Shown here piece by piece: positions 23,801 to 34,228 of a DNA stretch of 64,000 nucleotides. Source of the DNA: Ornithodoros turicata (taxonomy: Eukaryota; Arthropoda; Arachnida; Ixodida; Argasidae); contig NC_088203.1 in NCBI RefSeq assembly GCF_037126465.1, forward strand, positions 78,402,168 to 78,466,167. Direction: 5' to 3'. A program made the translations under genes and the position numbers. Numbering within the stretch: the first letter of the stretch is position 1; each line of letters opens with the position of its first letter. Below the pieces are notes generated by a model. The model had not been told where the DNA came from. It saw nothing but the letters and a program-made list of their open reading frames with translations, and did no database searches.

Positions 23801-24009
23801 GTACTTGTCACTACGGTTACTTCCGCTCCGGAGTCAATCTTGAAGTTCACGTTGTAGCCATTGACATCAACTCGAACAAACTTCGCCCGGCTATTTGACG
23901 AAATCGCATGGAGCTCGACGGAGTTCACCGCTTTTTTTTCGCAGACTTTCTCGAAGTGCCCTGTTCTATGGCAAAAGTTGCACTTCGCTAGTCTGGTCTT
24001 GCTGGGCAC
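20824..24009 (-). CDS. Ty3/Gypsy pol polyprotein, open frame (element A)
   Basis: The frame of 1061 codons carries a full retrotransposon pol in order. There is a zinc knuckle Cys10-Cys13-His18-Cys23, aspartic protease D59-S-G-A, and reverse transcriptase with catalytic Asp266 and an I-D-D box at 327-329. RNase H follows (Asp475, Glu517, Asp542, Asp588), then an integrase HHCC region at about 699-735 and the D762, D815, E851 triad with the usual 35-residue spacing. The polyprotein would copy element RNA into DNA and insert it. No stop or frameshift breaks it, but the nearest start is not ATG, so it was probably made with gag by frameshift. After the integrase glutamate about ten residues usual before TPGVTGYSP appear deleted (Lys863-Ser864-Arg865), which may impair integrase. 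The element lacks most of gag and a 5' LTR. Confidence 0.93.
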   Translation of the reverse strand: MPSKTRLAKCNFCHRTGHFEKVCEKKAVNSVELHAISSNSRAKFVRVDVNGYNVNFKIDSGAEVTVVTSTFPGVPRKLQRPEGELTGPGRCPLKVLGTFQATLTWKGNRTVQTVYVMPSQDPPLLGFPAIQALGVVRFIDSVADKAPLTDKLFEGLGKMKEEYVIRLQPGSKPFSLSVPRRVPIPLYDVVRDELQRLETEGVIRKVDRPTDWCAGIVVVPKSGGGHRICVDLTRLNQVVKRERHILPSVENILGRIGSAKAFSKLDATAGFHQVKLSEESQELTTFITPMGRYCFKRLPFGICSAPEFFERQMSRVLEGLEGVVSMIDDILVFGSSQEEHDRRLRQVLNRLSEAGVKLNKKKCIFSASKVNFLGVVVGSQGISPDPAEVEALRKLPEPQDVGGVRRLLGMANHVGRFLPHLSDLTAPIRALLQQRNSWEWGPSQQAAFDKLKSMLSSEICLARYDPSYPTAVSTDASSYGLGTVLLQDQPTGERWAVAYASRSLTITEERYSQTEKEALAVTWAVERFDQFFRGIHFQVETDHRPLVILLGSVELDMIPPRIQRFRIRLMRYQFGVLYVPGKLLATADTFSRAPLEEDGDTRKAHSVELFVGEIVSSASELMSRHIAVIRKCQAEDGICAGLLRLCERGWPEKACKVPVHLREFWKHRNSLTVCDGLLLRDHRIVVPTAMRREVLQRIHEGHQGIVRCKARARDAVWWPNVNRHIEKLVTACEKCVETRVVRSEPLISTPTPNRPWQRVAADLFELQGRHYVLVVDYYSRFPEVVQLTSTIAASVINAVKSMFARHGIPDILVSDNGPQFSSTLFADFARTYGFQHVTSSPGYPQANGQVERTGRTIKDLIQKSRDTPGVTGYSPAQLLMGRRLQTNVPKMQDALLPQLPSTVTFKKRHSVVKTRQRKDFDRRHDARVLRPLSEGENVWVQDIPCMAKVLSPARRPRPYVVETPTGVIQRNRRHLVPFSRPENNENMNGTESETLEMGTPLEQERTCVSPGDSTYAGGTDGASSAERDSCEREPSTQTASEAPVVVTRFGRRVRPPNRLMM

Positions 24010-24235
24010 TCTGTGCGGGGATGTGCCTGCCTGCCGCAGTACCTGCAGTTTCTATCCGCGCCGACTGCGTGATGTGCGATCTTGCTCTTCCCAGAGTCCC
24101 GCAGCGGAGCTGAAGAATTCCGCCGCTTCGTCCAGCGCTTATTGAGCCTTGCCTCGGCAATCAGCTGAACAGAGTCGCGTTCCTTCTTCAGAACATCGGC
24201 CCCTCCGCTGCGTTCCCCGTACACGAAGCCCGTTT
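23988..24235 (-). pseudogene. Gag C-terminal fragment of Gypsy element A
   Basis: The minus frame contains CRYCGRQAHPRTEC, a CX2CX4HX4C zinc knuckle of a Gypsy gag nucleocapsid. It overlaps the start of the pol frame in a different phase. In relatives the two knuckles are usually close together in one frame, so the phase change near 24000 is either the natural gag-pol shift or decay. Capsid and upstream gag are missing: at about 24236 the sequence switches to the opposite-strand integrase of element B. Confidence 0.65.
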
Positions 24236-24237
24236 CC

Positions 24238-25183
24238 GGCACATCCACATCGACCTCGTCGGTCCCCTTCCACCTTCTTCGGGTAACACCTACCTTCTAA
24301 CATGTGTTGACCGGTTTTCCCGATGGCCCGAAGCGTACCCCATTCCCGACATTACCGCCGCTACTGTCTGTGGTGCATTTCTCACCACATGGGTATCCCG
24401 CTTCGGTGCGCCAGCGACTATCACTACACTGACCGCGGTCGCCAATTTACTTCCCGCCTGTTCGCCGCGGTATCCCGATTCCTGGGAGCCCAGCATCGTC
24501 TCACTACTGGATATCATCCCTGCTCTATCGGCCTCGTGGAGAGGCTCCATAGACAGCTCAAGGCAGCCCTGAAGACCTCCGAGTTTCCGGAACGTTGGTT
24601 CGAGCACGTGCCCCTGGTTCTGCTCGGTATCCGCAGCGCCATCAAAGACCACGGTGTTTCCGCAGCAGATCTGCTGTACGGAGTTCCCCTTCGCCTTCTC
24701 GGTTAATTCTTCGCTCCCGGCGCAACTCAGTCCCTGCCCGATCCGCAAGATTTTGCCACCCGGCTGTCCTCATTCTGTACCACCTTGCGGGCGGCAGCTT
24801 ACCGACCCTCATCCGATCGTCGCGTCTTTGTGCACCACGACCTGGCAACCACGACACATATCTTCGTTCGCCACGACGGCCATCGGTAGCCCCTGCAGAA
24901 CCCATACGACGGCCCCTACCTCGTCGAAAGTCGCCGTCCGAAATCCTTCACACTCATCATCAATGGGCGCTCCGAGGTGGTTTCCACGGATCGCATTAAG
25001 CCCGCATACATGGACATTCCGTCTTGCTCAGCGTTGTCAGCCCCCGTCTCTTCGGTCCCCTCCTCCGTGACCCCGGTTTCCTCCTCGTCTCGCCGGGTGC
25101 ACTGGGACTCGAAACCGCCTACCTGCCTTCGGCCTTAGACTCTTTTTGTGTGCTCGCTCTTCGAGCTTCTAGAGGGGGGAGCC
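24238..25183 (+). pseudogene. Gypsy integrase remnant, CsRn1-like (element B)
   Basis: Plus-strand translation starts [11 protein letters not shown] and continues [44 protein letters not shown] and LLYGVPLRLLG. This is an integrase catalytic core and C-terminal region of the type with TDRG...QF. The frame shifts near 24430 and is broken by stops further on, for example after LRLLG. Everything upstream of the integrase (gag, protease, reverse transcriptase, RNase H) is missing. The sequence ends in a purine tract AGAGGGGGGAGCC before an LTR start. Confidence 0.85.
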
Positions 25184-25356
25184 TGTAGCGCCACCGCCAT
25201 CTAACGATGGTCACGGTCCTCGAGGTCTGCTTCTTCCCTCTCGAGCTGACAGTTCTTTTCGGGCAGTGTCGAAGTGGCACCACGCAGTAAAGACTGTTTT
25301 TTCCCTTTCTGTCGGAGTCTAGTGCGGACCTCTCTAATTGTATTAGTAATGCGACA
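25184..25356 (+). repeat. Probable 3' LTR of Gypsy element B
   Basis: TGTAGCGCCACCGCC directly follows the polypurine tract at 25171-25183 and resembles the LTR start of the Gypsy element at 34064 (TGTAGCGGCATCGCC). The end is guessed at GCGACA (25356), because no second copy is present. Confidence 0.5.
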
Positions 25357-26110
25357 ATCTTAAGATAACCATTGATGTCTTTTCTAGCAGTTCCTTTTTT
25401 TCTGAGATAACGTAAGCTATAACCAATAATATTTATTACACGATGTCATGTACCGCGTTTTTGAGATTTTCTTGTTTGAAGTATATACTTACAGCTGTCA
25501 CATACAAGCGTACATTATTTGTATATGTTTTGCTATATATTGTTTACACAAGTTTCTTCACCACTTACAAACACAATGTGCAAAACTATGGGTAGAGAGC
25601 ATACTTCACTTGAGGCACTCCTGCGTATTTCTATATGCATGCTCCTGGGGAAAAGAATATTCCCTTTCACTATCGTGCAGTGCAAAAAAATATGGATATG
25701 GATTTAAATGTAAGCAATTTAAAACTCGTCAGTTGCGTAGTTTGTGCCAACTGAAGTGTGTAGGAATTCAAACACGTTTCGAATAAAAGATATTTTAAAT
25801 TAGAATGATTGACTTCTGTATTCAGTGTACACCAACTTGCTCTATCGCTCGAATGTGTCTTTCATGATCTTCATCCTTTCATCTATGCATGGAGCAGTCC
25901 TATCCGCACAACATGTTTGCTCACATTAGTTCAATTGACACAGTGATCATGATGGTTCGATGCTAAACCAATTGTCCAATCCGTTCTTCTTCTGTGAAGG
26001 GGATCTTGATTGCACAACACGTCGGTTCAGATTGCTCCAATTGGAAATCGTTGCTTCTCATTGGCACCCAGTGAACTAATTACTTGATTTGGTTTTTGAT
26101 TTCCTATTAA
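25357..26110. other. AT-rich sequence, no gene seen
   Basis: A 112-codon frame at 25448-25786 lacks any recognisable domain. From about 25860 there are words with TCACATTAGTTCAATTG that may be a degenerate upstream copy of the tandem array at 26121. Confidence 0.35.
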
Positions 26111-26120
26111 TCTCTTCATC

Positions 26121-26476
26121 ACAACACCTGTTAGAGCGCTAAAACATGAAGCTATCTTTCCCTCAACACTTCTCATTACTTCAATGAGAAATACCTGCGT
26201 TATTCACATTAAATGAATTGGGTATCCCAGTTCTCATTGAAAGTCATTGGTTCTCATTAAACAAATTAGATCCTGGTTCCCTGGAAGACTCCTTCTCCAC
26301 AACATACGTTAGAGCGCTCAGACATAAAGTCAGCTTTCCCGCAGCACTTCTCATTACTTCAATGATAAATACTTGCTATATTCACATTAAATGAATTGGA
26401 TGCATAAATTCTCATTGAAACTCATTGAAACTCATTGAAATTGATGCGGGCGCATAATGAGATCAGGTCTACTTTT
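26121..26476. repeat. Tandem duplication, ~178-bp unit
   Basis: ACAACA(C/T)...GTTAGAGCGCT starts at 26121 and again at 26299. Both units contain AACACTTCTCATTACTTCAA or a close variant, followed by CACATTAAATGAATTGG. The second unit ends in short CTCATTGAAA repeats near 26410-26440. Confidence 0.75.
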
Positions 26477-27098
26477 TCCAGCAGGGGTCTAGCGCCTACC
26501 GACTAATCTAGCGACTTGGGCGTCTCTGGATGCGGCATCTGGAAGCTTTTACAGTCGCTGGGAAACAGCCATTTCTCGTGAAAATATTTTAAAATAGTAC
26601 CATATTTTTGCGGACTTCTGGCTGGGCGCATCTTCTAGGCCTGAGTTGTTTCGTGCAGGTGCCACTCCTCGGAGAGATGCGTACGTATACCAAGGAGAAT
26701 AATCAATCTCTATTGATACCTGTATAAGAACACAAGTTGTAACAATAGTTTGAGTATCTTCAAACCACTGGCAACACTATGCGGTCAGTCTTTTTGCTGT
26801 GCGATGAACTGTCAGGCATAAAACGGGAAAGAGAAGGGGGGCGACGTGGCTGCGTTGGTTGGTGACGGTGTTCCCGACTTGCCAAACCAGCTGATGATGA
26901 AGGAACTGAAAAGCAGACGAATCAGGAAGGGCAACATAGAGGTGACGATGACCATACGTCTAGCGGAGCAATGGCGATGACGCTACCCCTGACAGAACCA
27001 TTATTTTTAAACTTTGGCTCATTTTTCGTGAAACACTCTGTATAAAGAAAAAGGAGCGCACGCAGAAGCCGCACTTGATGTCGGAAGCTGAGACCTAG
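26477..27098. other. No gene identified
   Basis: I see no domain-bearing frame, inverted repeat or array in this interval. Confidence 0.3.
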
Positions 27099-27204
27099 CA
27101 GAAATCCATCGTAAGAAAATTTGAGTTTGAGCGGAAGAAACAGAGACGACACACAAAACTCAAATTTTGAGTTCCGTTCTGTTTTTTCTTACGATGAATT
27201 TCTG
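27099..27204. repeat. Short inverted-repeat hairpin
   Basis: CAGAAATCCATCGTAAGAAAA (27099-27119) pairs with 27184-27204, with one mismatch. The internal AAACTCAAATTTTGAGTT is itself palindromic. It could be a tiny MITE. No target duplication was found. Confidence 0.7.
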
Positions 27205-27399
27205 CCACCAGCTCGCCTGCGTATATGCTATTCTTTCAAGCAGAAACTTCCAATGTTGTTCCAAACCAATGTTGACGGATTGTAAAAGAAAAGCTTGCTG
27301 TTAAAAATAGGTTCAAGGCAATTTTATTTCTGGCGACTTTTTCTAGCGACACTACAAATTCACCTAGCGACATCTGGCGACCTTTTTGAGGCTTCTCTA

Positions 27400-27615
27400 G
27401 CGAGTTCTCTGCTAGCTGCTTCCGCAACACTGGGAGCATCCCAATGAAGACTACTGAGGGATGCTCGCATGTTTTCTGTGGTGGATAGCGCACCCCTCCC
27501 TCTCCTGTGCCACCATCATCTCTCCCTCCTTCTTTCACTCTCCCCTGGGTGCACCGAGCCGCCACTTCAGAGCAGGCTGACGGCACCTTCCCTCTACATC
27601 CCCCCATCCCCCCTT
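27400..27615. repeat. Dispersed repeat, partner of 52960-53180
   Basis: The sequence around GATGCTCGCATGTTTTCT and CTGGGTGCACCGAGCC matches the reverse complement of 52960-53180. It is C/T-rich, and frames within it are products of composition. It lies directly upstream of the zinc-finger exon. Confidence 0.65.
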
Positions 27616-27685
27616 GTTGCTTTGTCCATTGTTCTCATCGAAGAAAGACGTACACTGCTGGACTCTGAATGCGAATCGCAGTGTG

Positions 27686-27796
27686 ATGCCGAAAACGGAG
27701 CCTTCCACCGCTAACCAGCTCACAAGATTAGTCCGGGAGATGCCAGATTTCTCTACAGGTGAGAAGATAATATTTTGCAAGGTTTGCAATAAGAAG
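27686..27796 (+). CDS. N-terminal zinc-finger exon, CGGBP1/hAT-transposase-like
   Basis: ATG at 27686 opens 37 codons that end exactly at an AAG/GTAAGC splice donor (phase 0). The peptide begins MPKTEPSTANQL and has FSTGEKIIF then CKVC. This resembles the start of CGGBP1-like proteins and related hAT transposases, in which a BED-like zinc finger (Cys-x2-Cys completed by two His in the next exon) binds DNA. The histidine half should be in a following exon, which I could not find. The decayed C-terminal part of the same protein type lies 10 kb downstream on the same strand (38060-38927), so both may come from one gene or element. With only 37 codons visible, family assignment is tentative. Confidence 0.5.
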
Positions 27797-27829
27797 GTAA
27801 GCCGCCCCAGACACTCGTGAGCAGCGTTC

Positions 27830-28690
27830 GCTTGTCCTGAAAATTAGACGTGTGGCTAAATGTTGGGTAAAGCTTGTTTTCATAAATGTTTGCTACAAGT
27901 TAATTTGAACTTCCTACTGTTGAGTGCGTCACGGAGCAGTGGTAAATGTTTGATGGTAGAATGAAGGTAGCTCCGTTGTGACAAAACCTATATGTAGAAA
28001 GAAAACGCCGCGCATGATGTTAAAAGGGGATATGCATGACATGAGATAACTATTCTGAAAATGTTGCTGTTGTTTCGGTGTGGGAATGATAAGAGGAAGG
28101 AAATGGATGGTACCATACTTTTCCTCCCCAGACCAATATCTGGAATGGTTCCGGAGTGGTTCCAGTTAAATGTGAATCGTCCCAGCTCGATTCCCAAGTG
28201 GAGCGACTGGTTCCACTTCGGTGAAATCAGTGGTACCACTCTGGCCTCAGATGGTACCAGAAGTTCCAACTGGAGCCTTACAAGTAACATTTTGTTCCCA
28301 GATTGGTCAATTAACCCACTTGAGATCCAAAGCTGGGCAGCTTCCTGGCCCCTTTGAGATCTTATGGGGAGAGTTTGGAAGAGGGGGATTATTTTGATAT
28401 ATTTTAGCACGTGCATGATCCCTTTTTATTGCTTTTTATCCAGCTGCGTCTGCGATAAAATATATACTGTAGCTTCAATTCATGCTCATATTCTCATAAA
28501 GTATCACCAAAATGTCAAAAGAAACATTCAAAAGATGACAAAAACTACGCTCAATAACTAGAAGAAGAAAAAACAAAGAAGAAAAGGTAATTGCAGAGGC
28601 TGATGCAATGCAGATGCAATAACTATGTGGGCGCCACGGTGCTGCTGGGGGCTTTCAATTCAAATTCAAACGGCGAGAGGCGAGAGTAGC
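27830..28690. other. No gene; TGGTTCCA-rich patch
   Basis: About 28130-28300 repeats words like TGGTTCC/TGGTACCA and resembles part of 16620-16800, so it may be an old repeat. No exon is seen that would complete the zinc finger. Confidence 0.35.
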
Positions 28691-29806
28691 AGGTAGTGAT
28701 GGGCAAAATGACTCTTTTTAGTGAATCGATTCATTTGATTCAGTTCGTTTTAGTGATTCGTTCAAAGGATTCGTTCAGTGATTCAGTGACGTCACGACAC
28801 CACGTGACGCGATGACGTCATCAAGTCATGTGACCGGTGACCTCACATTTGTTATAAAGAAAGAGTCAAGAGAAGAGGCGCGCCTCCGGCAGTCTCGCGT
28901 TGCTGTGCCTAACTCTGTTTCTTATTACATACTCACAACCAGCACGGTACTCAAAACAAATGAAGACAAACGAAATAAAAAAGCGGACCTGCAGAGAACA
29001 GTTTAGTTTTGCATTCCCAGGCGCACATTAAGCTTTCATCGGCTCAGCTACACTTCTTTAACGCCCTTGTCATATATACCAGTATTGTATCACTGTAGTA
29101 ATTCCGAAAATCGACATATGCCTAGTAGCGTTCACAGCTTGCACGACCACCCTGCCTTCCAAAGATATGCATGAAAATTAAGTCCGCCCACCGGCACAAA
29201 CGCGTCCCTGAGAGCCCGGCAACTCACAGAAGATAGCACACGTCGATGAACATACCCCAACCTCGAACTTCAGCCTGGGACTAGCCAACACCAAGTCCTT
29301 CACAACGAGCACGGCAACGGTTGCACCCACTTTTGAGCGGACGCGCAAGGGCTCCTACCTAATTAAGACGGCTCAATGAGATAGTTAACTTGTTAGGTGC
29401 CGAACGGATCAATCCCCAGTGAAGGATCAGCCAAAAGCACCAAACATCAGCTAACCAATTCAAGCCCCGTCTCCACTCACACGATCAGGAGCGGCCAGAC
29501 CATTCCGTGGATCACGCCAGGAAGCGCGAACGAACAGTGCCAGAATAGCCCGAAGAGAACGAATCACGTCATGAATCAGCAGCGCAGACAAAATTATTCC
29601 CCAGCGACCGGCGCGAAGCGAACGGATCGGATATTCAATGAGCCCCACGAGCACAGCGCGCAACCGAACCACCAAACCGACTCCCATCGCAAATGGATCA
29701 CTCAATGAATCGGTGAGCTGCACAAGCACAACCATACAAAGATTCTCCCTCCTCAAAGAACTCGAACTGTCCGGAGCGAACGGACTGCTACATGAATCGA
29801 CGATCA

Positions 29807-29953
29807 TGTAGTGCCAGAGGCACAAGACAGTACACAGAAGTGAGGGAAGACCGGCCAGCCGAACAACAGCCCGAGCTGGCCGTGCTGTGGTGTTTTATTA
29901 ACCGCGCGCCTTGATCATTGGTGCGCGGGGATGATGATGGCGATGCCGCTACA
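29807..29953 (-). repeat. LTR 1 of Gypsy element C (minus orientation)
   Basis: The 147-base LTR is bounded by TGTAG and CTACA. It is nearly identical to those at 34064-34210 (plus) and 34229-34375 (minus). The inverted polypurine tract lies directly at its right, as for a 3' LTR of a minus-strand element. Confidence 0.9.
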
Positions 29954-30960
29954 GGGCTCCCCCCTAGCGAGTCACAGGAAGGCAATGAGCGGTGTGGAGG
30001 TGTGGTGCCCAGGAAAGTCGGTGGCGAGGGTCCATTTGCGGTTGTTGCGGAGGGCAGGAGGACCGGACGGGGGGTCGATGGGGAGGGATATTGGGAGTGC
30101 CAAGGTCCAGCTCCGGGGGAACACCGAGGGAACAAGCGTTGGATGTTTCGAGGGGCCTCGAGAAAAGGTGGCTTAAGGCGTTCCAGCGCGACAGTTTGTT
30201 CTCGGGCTCTAACCAGGATGGTGTAGTGGGTGGAGGCTCTGTGCTGTACGGCGTGAGGACCAGAGTAGGGTTGTTGCAAGGGTTTCCTCACGGCGTCATA
30301 CCGAAGGAAAACATGCGAGCATGTTTCGGGGGCGGGGTGCTGGGAACCGGTGGCAGGGCGAGGTGTGCGGGTGGACTGGGGCGAAGAGCATTCATCGTGT
30401 CTCGTAGGCGGGACACGTAGCCGGCTGGTGGTACGGCTGCCGGGTCCGCTGCGGCAGAGATGAGGTCGCCGGGGAGTCGCAATGAGGTGCCATAGACCAA
30501 CTCGGCTGTTGAGCAACCCAAGTCGGGTTTGAAAGCCGATCGGATCCCTATAAGGACAATGGGGAGGACTTCGGTCCACGGGACTTGAGGCGGCGCCCGG
30601 AGGGTGGCTTTTAGCTCACGGTGAAGCCGCTCCACCATGCCATTGGACGTCGGGTGGTACGCGGGAGTACGAATCCGTCTGGCGCCCAGTATGTTGGTGA
30701 GGCTGGTGAAGAGGGCGAACTCAAATTGGGCGCCCCGGTCCGTCGTGATGATGGAAGGAACGCCGTACCACGACACGCATGTTGTTAGGAGGCCGAAGCG
30801 ACGCTGGCCGCGGTGGCATCGGGGAGCGGGGTTGCTTCTGGCCAACGGGTGAAGCGGTCAACGATAGTGAGCATGTAGCGGTGACCGTCGCAGATTGGGA
30901 GTGGTCCCATGAGGTCCACATGGATGTGCGCGAAGCGGTCGTCGAGGGGAAGGAACTGGG
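29954..30960 (-). pseudogene. Inverted integrase arm of Gypsy element C
   Basis: Read on the minus strand, this is the PPT-proximal part of a CsRn1-like integrase: VDLMGPLPICDGHRYML, DRFTRWPEA, TTDRGAQFE, AYHPTSNGMVERLHRELKA and the region after it. It corresponds base for base to plus-strand 33048-34063, with scattered substitutions and small indels. The frame is interrupted by a shift near 30790. It meets plus-strand protease sequence at about 30961, which cannot occur in a normal element. Confidence 0.85.
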
Positions 30961-33900
30961 ATGGAATGGTTCCTAGTCGACACGGGTGCTGATGTCAGCA
31001 TCATTCCTGCCAGCAGCCGCTTTTCCCGATCTCGACAACCCTGCTTTTCTCTCAAGGCCGCCGGCGCTTCTACTATCCCCGTCTACGACCAGAAATCTCT
31101 CACCCTGAACATTGGGCTGCGAAGAGATTTCCCGTGGCTTTTCTGCTTTTTTTCTGGCTTTTTTTCTGGCTTTTCTCTGTTAAGCTGCTCGTCGATGTCA
31201 ATGGGAAGCGCCTGATAGACCGTACTACTTCCTTATCTGTTCACGGCCTCAAACTGCCGATTTCTCCATTGCGCGTCTTGTCCTGCTCTGCTCCAGACTT
31301 GCCCTTCGCCTCCATATTGAAGGAGTACCCGGCTCTTACCCAACCGCTGGACTGGACCAAGCCTGCGCAGCATGATGTTCTTCACTACGTCACCACCCGT
31401 GGCCCACCAGTCCATTTCCGCCCGCGTCGCCTGGCACCCGAAAAGTTCCAAGTAGCGAAGGCCGAGTTTTATCATATGCTGGAGCTCGGCATAATTCGAC
31501 CATCAACCAGCACGTGGGCCTCTCCATTACATATGGTGCCGAAAAAGACCGGCGACTGGCGCCCGTGAGGTGACTACCGTGCCCTGAACCGAGAGACGCC
31601 TCCAGACCGATACCCCAGCCCCCATATTATAGACTTCGCTGTACAGCTGGAAGGCGTCAATACCTTTTTTCAAGTGGACCTCGTACGTGCCTATCACCAG
31701 GTTCCCATGGCCGAAGAGGACATCCTTAAAACAGCCATTACCACCCCTTTGGCCTGTTTTAATTTCTCAGGATGCCCTTCGGATTCAGGAATGCCGCCCA
31801 GACCTTTCAGAGGTTCGTCGACAACATCATCCGCGGGCTTTCTTTTGTTTATGCCTACATTGACGACATCCTCGTCGCAAGCCGCTCTCCTGCAGAACGT
31901 GAGCAACATCTACGCGCGCTTTTCTCCTGCCTTCAAGACAGCGGTGTTATCATTAACGCAGCCAAGAGCGAATTCGGCGTTTCGGAGCTCGATTTTCTCG
32001 GCCACCGCATCGACTGCGAAAGAATCAGGTCAATACCAACCAGATTCGCCGCCATTACATATTTTCCTCTGCCCACTTCAGTGACCAAGCTGCGCCAGTT
32101 CTTGGGCTTCATAAATTTCTATCAGCGCTTCATCCCATCCTGTGCCTCCAAGCTCCGCCCTCTCGAAGCCCTGCTCAGTGCTCACTACCAAACGCGGCAG
32201 ATCTTCTCATTTACTGTGAACACAAGAAACTACCGCTGCATTTGAGACCATCAAGCAGGAAATTGCATCCGTGTCGCTCCTGTTCCACCCACGTCACGAC
32301 GTTCCAACCTCGCTCATGGTGGACGCGTCCAGTGCAGCCGTTGGCGTCGTTCTTCAACAACACGTGTGCGGGGCCTGGCGACCGCTGGCCTTCTTCTCCC
32401 GTAAACTTAAGCTCCAGGAGACGCGTTGCAGCACGTTTGGCAGAGAGCTTCCCGCCGTGTACCTGTAAATCAAGCACTTTCGTCACTTCTTGGAAGGTCG
32501 CACATTTACGGTATTCACTGACCACAAACCCCTCCTCTCCGCGTTCTCCTCCGCCAGCACCACATATAGTCCCCAGGAAATTCGACATCTTGCATTCGTA
32601 GCAGAGTTCAGCACCGACATCCAGCACATCAGTGGTGCCGACAATTTGGTAGCTGACCCCCTCAGTCGTGTCAACACGATCGGCATTCCGACCTCCCCAC
32701 CGTCTCTCGCTCTCGACGATTTGGCGCAAGCCCAACTCACCGACGATGAGCTAGCATAGTACCGCGCCAACCCCACATCCGGCTTAACAATTGACGACGT
32801 CGCCTTGCCTGGCTCGGTCCGGCCTGTCGCCTGCGATACGTCACAAGGTCGGTCACGGCCTTTCGTTCCCGCATCACTCCGACGTCAACTCTTCTAAGCC
32901 TACCACGATCTTTCCCGTCCCGGCATACGCGCCTCGCAAAGCCTGCTTACACAACGATACGTCTGGCCCAACATGCGCAAGCAAATCAAGCACTGCGTGC
33001 AGACCTGCCTTTCTTGTCAGCGTTGCAAGATACAGACCCATCTACCCCTATCCCAGTTCCTTCCCCCCGACGACCGCTTCGCGCATATACATCTGGAACT
33101 CGTGGGACCACTCCGAATCTGCGACGGTCACCGCTACATGCTCACTATCGTTGACCGCTTCACCCGTTGGCCAGTAGCAACCCCGGTCCCCGATGCCACC
33201 GCGGCCAGCGTCGCTTCGGCCCTCCTAACAACATAACAACATGGGTGTCGCGGTACGGCGTTGCTTCCATCATCACGACGGACCAGGGCGCCCAATTTGA
33301 GTCCGCCCTCTTCACCAGTCTCACCAACATCCTGGGCGCCAGACGGATTCGTACTACCGCGTACCACCCGGCCTCGGGCCCCGGGTGGAGCGACTTCACC
33401 GTCAGCTAAAAGTCACCCTCCGGGCGTCGCCTCAAGTCCCGTGGACCGAAGTCTTCCCCATTGTCCTTCTAGGGATCCGATCGGCTTTCAAACCCGACTT
33501 GGGTTGCTCAACAGCCGAGTTGGTCTATGGCACCTCATTGCGACTCCCAGGCGACCTCATCTCTACCGCAGCGGACCCGGCAGCCGTACCACTAGCCGGC
33601 TACGTGTCCCGCTACGAGACACGATGAATGCTCTTCACCCCAGTCCCATCCGCACACCTCGCCCTGCCACCGGTTTCCAGCACCCCGCCCTCGAAACATG
33701 CTCGCATGTTTTCCTTCGGTATGACGCCGTGAGGAAACCCTTGCAACAACCCTACTCTGGTCCTCACGCCGTACAGCACAGAGCCTCCACCCACTACACC
33801 ATCCTGGTTAGAGCCCGAGAACAAACTGTCGCGCTGGAACGCCTCAAGCCAGCTTTTCTCGAGGCCCCTCAAGAAACATCCAGCGCTTGTTCCCTCGGTG

Positions 33901-34063
33901 TTCCCCCGGAGCTGGACCTTGGCTCCAACTATCCCTCCACATCGACCCCCCGTCCAGTGTCCTGTCCTCCGCAACCACAAATGGACCCTCGCCCCCGAGT
34001 TTCCTGGGCACCACACCTCCACACCGCTCATTGCCTTCCTGCCACTCGCTAGGGGGGGAGCTC
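30961..34063 (+). pseudogene. Gypsy (CsRn1-like) pol, decayed (element C)
   Basis: Plus-strand domains run in order. Protease is WFLVDTGADVSIIPAS (30966 on). Reverse transcriptase starts KKTGDWRP, then a TGA stop at 31566-31568, [23 protein letters not shown], and a frame change near 31770 into [12 protein letters not shown] with catalytic YIDD near 31856. RNase H is VDASSAAVGVVLQQ, with a TAA after AVYL near 32466, then TDHKPLLSAF. The integrase zinc region CVQTCLSCQRCK is near 32998, and the catalytic core TTDQGAQFES is near 33280. Gag and the 5' UTR are missing upstream of the protease. A T-rich insertion-like patch lies at 31135-31180. With at least two stops and several frameshifts, it cannot make a working polyprotein. 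Confidence 0.9.
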
Positions 34064-34210
34064 TGTAGCGGCATCGCCATCATCATCCCCGCGCACCAAT
34101 GATCAAGGCGCGCGGTTAATAAAACACGACTGCACGGCCAGCTCGTGCTGTTGTTCGGCTGGCCGGTCTTCCCTCACTTCTGTGTACTGTCTTGTGCCTC
34201 TAGCACTACA
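34064..34210 (+). repeat. LTR 2 of Gypsy element C (plus orientation)
   Basis: This 147-base LTR starts TGTAGCGGCATCGCC just after the polypurine tract at 34051-34063 and ends GCACTACA. It is followed, unusually for a 3' LTR, by a primer-binding site at 34211-34228. Confidence 0.92.
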
Positions 34211-34228
34211 TTGGTTACCCGAACGTGA
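34211..34228 (+). other. Primer-binding site, tRNA-Trp type
   Basis: TTGGTTACCCGAACGTGA is exactly 18 bases between two LTRs. From TGG it matches 14 of 17 positions of TGGTGACCCCGACGTGA, the complement of the eukaryotic tRNA-Trp 3' end, which is the primer reported for CsRn1/Kabuki-type elements. It belongs after a 5' LTR but here separates a plus LTR from a minus LTR. Confidence 0.75.

Noticed and set aside
24290..24748. 152-codon minus frame
   Set aside because: It is antisense to the element B integrase remnant, which carries real motifs on the plus strand.
29788..30579. 263-codon minus frame considered as an independent gene
   Set aside because: It is an alternate phase of the inverted integrase arm. 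A mirror-image frame of similar length occurs at 33261-34052 in the other arm.
32211..32735. 174-codon minus frame
   Set aside because: It is antisense to the RNase H region of element C.
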